Assembly (NCBI RefSeq): GCF_000060345.1
Contig: NC_008571.1
Span: 62,001-126,000 of the forward strand
From: Christiangramia forsetii KT0803
GTDB taxonomy: Bacteria > Bacteroidota > Bacteroidia > Flavobacteriales > Flavobacteriaceae
Reading direction: 5' to 3'
Length of the DNA stretch: 64,000 nucleotides
The notes under the pieces are model-generated. The model was not told where the DNA came from and made no database searches. It saw nothing but the letters and a program-made list of their open reading frames with translations. This document shows, in pieces, positions 60,921 through 64,000 of the stretch. Made by a program: the position numbers and the translations under genes. The stretch's first letter is position 1, and each line of letters begins with the position of its first letter.

Positions 60921-62363
60921 TTAAAATTCTGCGTTTTGTGGTGTACGTGGAAAAGGAATTACATCTCTAATATTACCCATTCCGGTAGTGAACTGTACAA
61001 GTCTTTCAAAACCAAGTCCAAAACCACTATGCACACAGGTTCCAAACTTACGGGTATCCAGATACCACCAAAGTTCTTCTTCCGGGATATCCAGCTCGGC
61101 CATTTTTTCCTTTAGAACGTCCAAACGTTCTTCACGTTGGCTTCCACCAACAATCTCCCCAATTCCAGGGAAAAGGATGTCCATTGCTCTTACAGTCTTT
61201 CCATCTTCATTCATTCTCATATAGAAAGCCTTAATATTTGCAGGATAATCAAAAAGGATTACCGGGCATTTAAAATGCTTTTCAACAAGGAATCTTTCGT
61301 GTTCACTTTGAAGATCGGCTCCCCATTCTTCAATGACATAATTGAATTTCTTCTTCTTGTTTGGTTTGGAGTTTTTCAGGATCTCGATAGCTTCTGTATA
61401 ACTTACTCTTTTGAAATTATTATCTAAAACAAAGTTTAGCTTCTCAAGAAGTGTCATTTCGCTACGTTCTGCTTTCGGCTTCAGTTTATCTTCGCTTTCC
61501 TGTCTTTCAGCCAGAAATTCCAAATCTTCTTTACAATTTTCAATAACGTATCTAAGAACGTATTTTATAAAATCTTCAGCCAGATCCATGTTCTGGTCAA
61601 GATCACAAAATGCTACTTCCGGCTCGATCATCCAGAATTCTGCCAGGTGACGTGAAGTGTTTGAATTTTCAGCTCTAAAGGTTGGCCCAAAAGTATAAAC
61701 CTGGCCAAGTCCGAGCGCAAAAGTTTCCGCTTCTAACTGCCCGGAAACAGTAAGATTGGTCTCTTTTCCGAAGAAATCTTCTTTATAATTAATACTTCCA
61801 TCCTCATTTTTTGGAGGATTTTTCATGTCTAATGCTGAAACCCTAAACATCTCTCCGGCACCTTCAGCATCACTCCCTGTAATTATGGGGGTGTTTACAT
61901 AGTAGAAATTTTTCTCCTGGAAATATTTATGAACGGCAAAAGATAATTTACTTCTCACGCGCATTACGGCGCCGAATGTATTGGTACGTACCCTTAAATG
62001 CGCCTGTTCCCGAAGCTTCTCCAGGCTATGTTTCTTCGGAGAAAGAATGGTAAGTTTTACTTCTTCCGGATTTGCATCACCAAGAATTTTCAGCTCGGTC
62101 ACGTCAACCTCTACACGTTGCTGACTTCCCTGACTTTCCTTTAAAGTGCCTTTTACAGAAATCGCAGCACCTACATTTATTCTTTTAATAAGATCTTCAT
62201 CGGTATTTTCAAAATCGATAACACACTGAAGGTTTTTTATAGTTGAACCATCGTTAATTGCGATAAATCGATTGCTTCTAAAAGAGCGTACCCAACCTTT
62301 AACATGGTGTTCCTGTAAAAACTGATCGCTTTCCAGTATTTCAGCGATTTTTGCTTGTATCAT
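60921..62363 (-). CDS. asnS: Asparaginyl-tRNA synthetase
   Basis: A 480-aa class IIb synthetase. The N-terminal OB-fold anticodon-binding domain (VKGWVRSFRSNRFIAINDG) is followed by the class II catalytic core: motif 2 (FRAENSNTSRHLAEFWMIEP) and motif 3 (GFGLGFERLVQFTTG, IRDVIPFPRTP). Charges tRNA-Asn. The promoter TATATTTG lies 22 bp upstream. Confidence 0.97.
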   Translation of the reverse strand: MIQAKIAEILESDQFLQEHHVKGWVRSFRSNRFIAINDGSTIKNLQCVIDFENTDEDLIKRINVGAAISVKGTLKESQGSQQRVEVDVTELKILGDANPEEVKLTILSPKKHSLEKLREQAHLRVRTNTFGAVMRVRSKLSFAVHKYFQEKNFYYVNTPIITGSDAEGAGEMFRVSALDMKNPPKNEDGSINYKEDFFGKETNLTVSGQLEAETFALGLGQVYTFGPTFRAENSNTSRHLAEFWMIEPEVAFCDLDQNMDLAEDFIKYVLRYVIENCKEDLEFLAERQESEDKLKPKAERSEMTLLEKLNFVLDNNFKRVSYTEAIEILKNSKPNKKKKFNYVIEEWGADLQSEHERFLVEKHFKCPVILFDYPANIKAFYMRMNEDGKTVRAMDILFPGIGEIVGGSQREERLDVLKEKMAELDIPEEELWWYLDTRKFGTCVHSGFGLGFERLVQFTTGMGNIRDVIPFPRTPQNAEF

Positions 62364-62384
62364 TTAGTTGAAATTTAGAAAAAA

Positions 62385-62416
62385 CAAATATAGTTTTTCG
62401 CCTGAAGCTTAGCAAG
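62385..62416 (-). promoter_or_regulatory. Promoter of asnS
   Basis: Minus-strand -7 box TATATTTG (plus CAAATATA 62385-62392), with a CTTG -33 candidate 20 nt upstream (plus CAAG 62413-62416). Confidence 0.55.
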
Positions 62417-62447
62417 CAGGCTGTTTTTAATAATGAATTCAAAACCT

Positions 62448-64000
62448 TTAATTCTTTGGCTTCTCAGAGTTATAGTTATTCTCATCCTCATCGGTTTCGA
62501 TGATCTTCATTGCCGGTTCCTTTAATACCTCTTTATTAGCAATACTTTTTTCTAAAGAAAGCAGTAAAGAAGGTAACAGAAGTAAATTGGCAAGCATGGC
62601 AAATAACAACGTAGCGGAAACTAAGCCTCCGAGAGCCACTGTTCCGCCAAAGCTGCTAATCATAAATACTGAAAACCCAAAAAACAATACTATAGAGGTA
62701 TAGAACATGCTAACCCCTGTTTCTCTCAGAGCTCCGTAAACAGATCGTTTTATTTTCCAGTTATTGGCTTTTAGCTCCTGTCTGTATTTCGCCAGGAAAT
62801 GTATTGTGTCATCTACGGAAATCCCAAAGGCGATACTAAATACCAGAATAGTAGATGGTTTTATCGGGACGCCCAGGAATCCCATCACGCCGGCTGTTAC
62901 CAATAAGGGTAAAAGGTTTGGCACCAGGGAAATGATGATCATTCTAAAACTTCTAAACATCCACGCCATTAGACCTGCAATTAGTATGATGGCTAAGCCA
63001 AGGGAGATGATAAGGTTTCTAACCAGATAATTTGTCCCTTTCTGAAATAGTAAAGCTTTACCGGTTATAGAAATATTATACCTTTCTTCTGGAAAAATCT
63101 TTTTGATCTGTGGTAAAAGGTCATTCTCAATTTCTTCCATTTTCTCGGTCCCCACGTCTTTCATAAAGGTGGTTATTCTGGCATATTGGCCAGTGGAATC
63201 TATATAAGATTGCATAATCCCTTCATTGGAAGAAAGACTTTTGGCGTATGGCATAATAAAATTACGCTCCTGAGAAGAGGGGAGTTGATAATATTTTGGA
63301 TTACCATTATAATAAGCCTGTTTAGAATACTTCACCAGTCGGTTTATTGAAAGTGGCTTTGAAAGTTCTGGAATATTCTGAATAAAATTCTCCAGTTCCT
63401 CCATTCGTTTTAGGTTGGAAAGCTTTAAAACACCTTTCGGTCTTTTTGTGTCGATAAATATTTCCAAAGGCATCACGCCGTCAAACTCTCTTTCAAAGAA
63501 TTTCACATCCTGGAAGAATTGAGTGTTCTGTGGCATATCTTCAAGAATACTTCCTGAAACTTTTATAGTGTAAATACCAACAATACTTAAGGCAAGTAAT
63601 GATACAGAGCAGATATAGATCGCGATTCTATGATGGCGAACCATATTCTCCATCCAGTTTACAAAACCACCGATCCATCTTTTTGTCAAGTGCTTTAAGT
63701 GTCTATCCTTCGGAGGTTTTAAATAGCTGTAGATAACCGGGATTATCAATAAACTAAGAATGAAAATTGCCAGAATATTGATGGAAGCCACCACACCAAA
63801 TTCACGTAATAGTTTACTATCGGTTAAAATAAAGGTTGCGAAACCCGATGCGGTAGTCACATTGGTCATTAAAGTGGCATTACCAACTTTAGTGATCACC
63901 CGTTGTAATGACTTCGCCTGATTTCCGTGATTTTTTATTTCCTGCTGATATTTATTGATCAGGAAAATACAGTTAGGAATACCAATTACAATAATCAGTG
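62448..64000 (-). CDS. RND superfamily (MMPL-type) exporter, C-terminal part
   Basis: The open frame continues past 63899 to the right edge (upstream residues include LIIVIGIPNCIFLINKYQQE), so a start at 63899 is only an internal GTG and the gene is truncated by the window. It shows MMPL/HAE3-type helices (TTASGFATFILTDSKLLREF, IISLGLAIILIAGLMAW, GFLGVPIKPSTILVFSIAFG with GISVDDTIHFLAKYRQE) and a periplasmic loop. Members export lipids or hopanoid-like molecules; the substrate here is unknown. Confidence 0.9.
   Translation of the reverse strand, partial: LIIVIGIPNCIFLINKYQQEIKNHGNQAKSLQRVITKVGNATLMTNVTTASGFATFILTDSKLLREFGVVASINILAIFILSLLIIPVIYSYLKPPKDRHLKHLTKRWIGGFVNWMENMVRHHRIAIYICSVSLLALSIVGIYTIKVSGSILEDMPQNTQFFQDVKFFEREFDGVMPLEIFIDTKRPKGVLKLSNLKRMEELENFIQNIPELSKPLSINRLVKYSKQAYYNGNPKYYQLPSSQERNFIMPYAKSLSSNEGIMQSYIDSTGQYARITTFMKDVGTEKMEEIENDLLPQIKKIFPEERYNISITGKALLFQKGTNYLVRNLIISLGLAIILIAGLMAWMFRSFRMIIISLVPNLLPLLVTAGVMGFLGVPIKPSTILVFSIAFGISVDDTIHFLAKYRQELKANNWKIKRSVYGALRETGVSMFYTSIVLFFGFSVFMISSFGGTVALGGLVSATLLFAMLANLLLLPSLLLSLEKSIANKEVLKEPAMKIIETDEDENNYNSEKPKN

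Noticed and set aside
1-64000. Prophage, integrative conjugative element or biosynthetic cluster
   Set aside because: No integrase, phage structural, conjugation or multi-enzyme biosynthesis genes were seen; apart from the IS110 element and short repeats the gene content looks chromosomal.

Overview
The window looks like chromosomal DNA of a marine-type Flavobacteriaceae (Bacteroidetes), near Gramella/Christiangramia or Salegentibacter; that placement is inference. Support: AT-rich sequence, Bacteroidetes promoters (TTTG, 18-22 nt, TAnnTTTG), few Shine-Dalgarno sites, a type IX secretion (T9SS) pair of a PorP/SprF protein and a giant protein with a type B sorting domain, and families largely restricted to Bacteroidetes (DUF4230, DUF5777, M56-TonB fusion, exbB-exbD-exbD).

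Layout. 1-3.5 kb: an AsmA-like fragment, a beta-barrel protein, an MscS channel with a tiny membrane ORF. 3.6-9.8 kb: a tripartite RND efflux operon (GbsR/MarR regulator, TolC, adaptor, pump) with two matching inverted-repeat operators. 9.8-24.4 kb: porP/sprF and a 4528-residue T9SS adhesin built from cadherin-like tandem modules, including a perfect 1295-bp internal duplication. 24.8-29.2 kb: tRNA-Leu, an M20 dipeptidase and an M49 metallopeptidase lipoprotein. 29.3-30.5 kb: an IS110-family element inserted in a dispersed intergenic repeat. 30.6-41.7 kb: housekeeping and small genes (VF530, PhnA, DUF885, YdjM-like, MutS-like ATPase, YjbR, DUF4230, DUF4260, cyclase, RelE/ParE pair, HemW, RuvC). 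41.7-47.5 kb: a glycosyltransferase, a lipoprotein, a TPR protein and a BlaI/BlaR1-like operon with duplicated TonB-like domains. 47.5-54.5 kb: DUF456, an FMO-like oxidoreductase, a YceI/DUF5777/Rieske operon, TatD, an acyltransferase, asparaginase. 54.5-64 kb: tRNA-Ser, the ExbB/ExbD operon, a beta-barrel protein, a PAP2-like membrane protein, RpoN, an RluA-type pseudouridine synthase, AsnS and the 3' part of an MMPL/RND exporter.

The most interesting object is the IS110 element. Its 5' non-coding end folds by eye into the three stem-loops expected of a bridge RNA: a 5' hairpin, a target-binding loop and a donor-binding loop. The candidate guide segments match the element's own ends and the repeat it sits in, and joining the two ends would create a consensus promoter for the RNA. 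The recombinase itself carries one in-frame TAA.

At least three related families of short intergenic repeats (about 70-90 bp, with inverted ends) lie between genes throughout the window; one copy is the target of the IS110 element.
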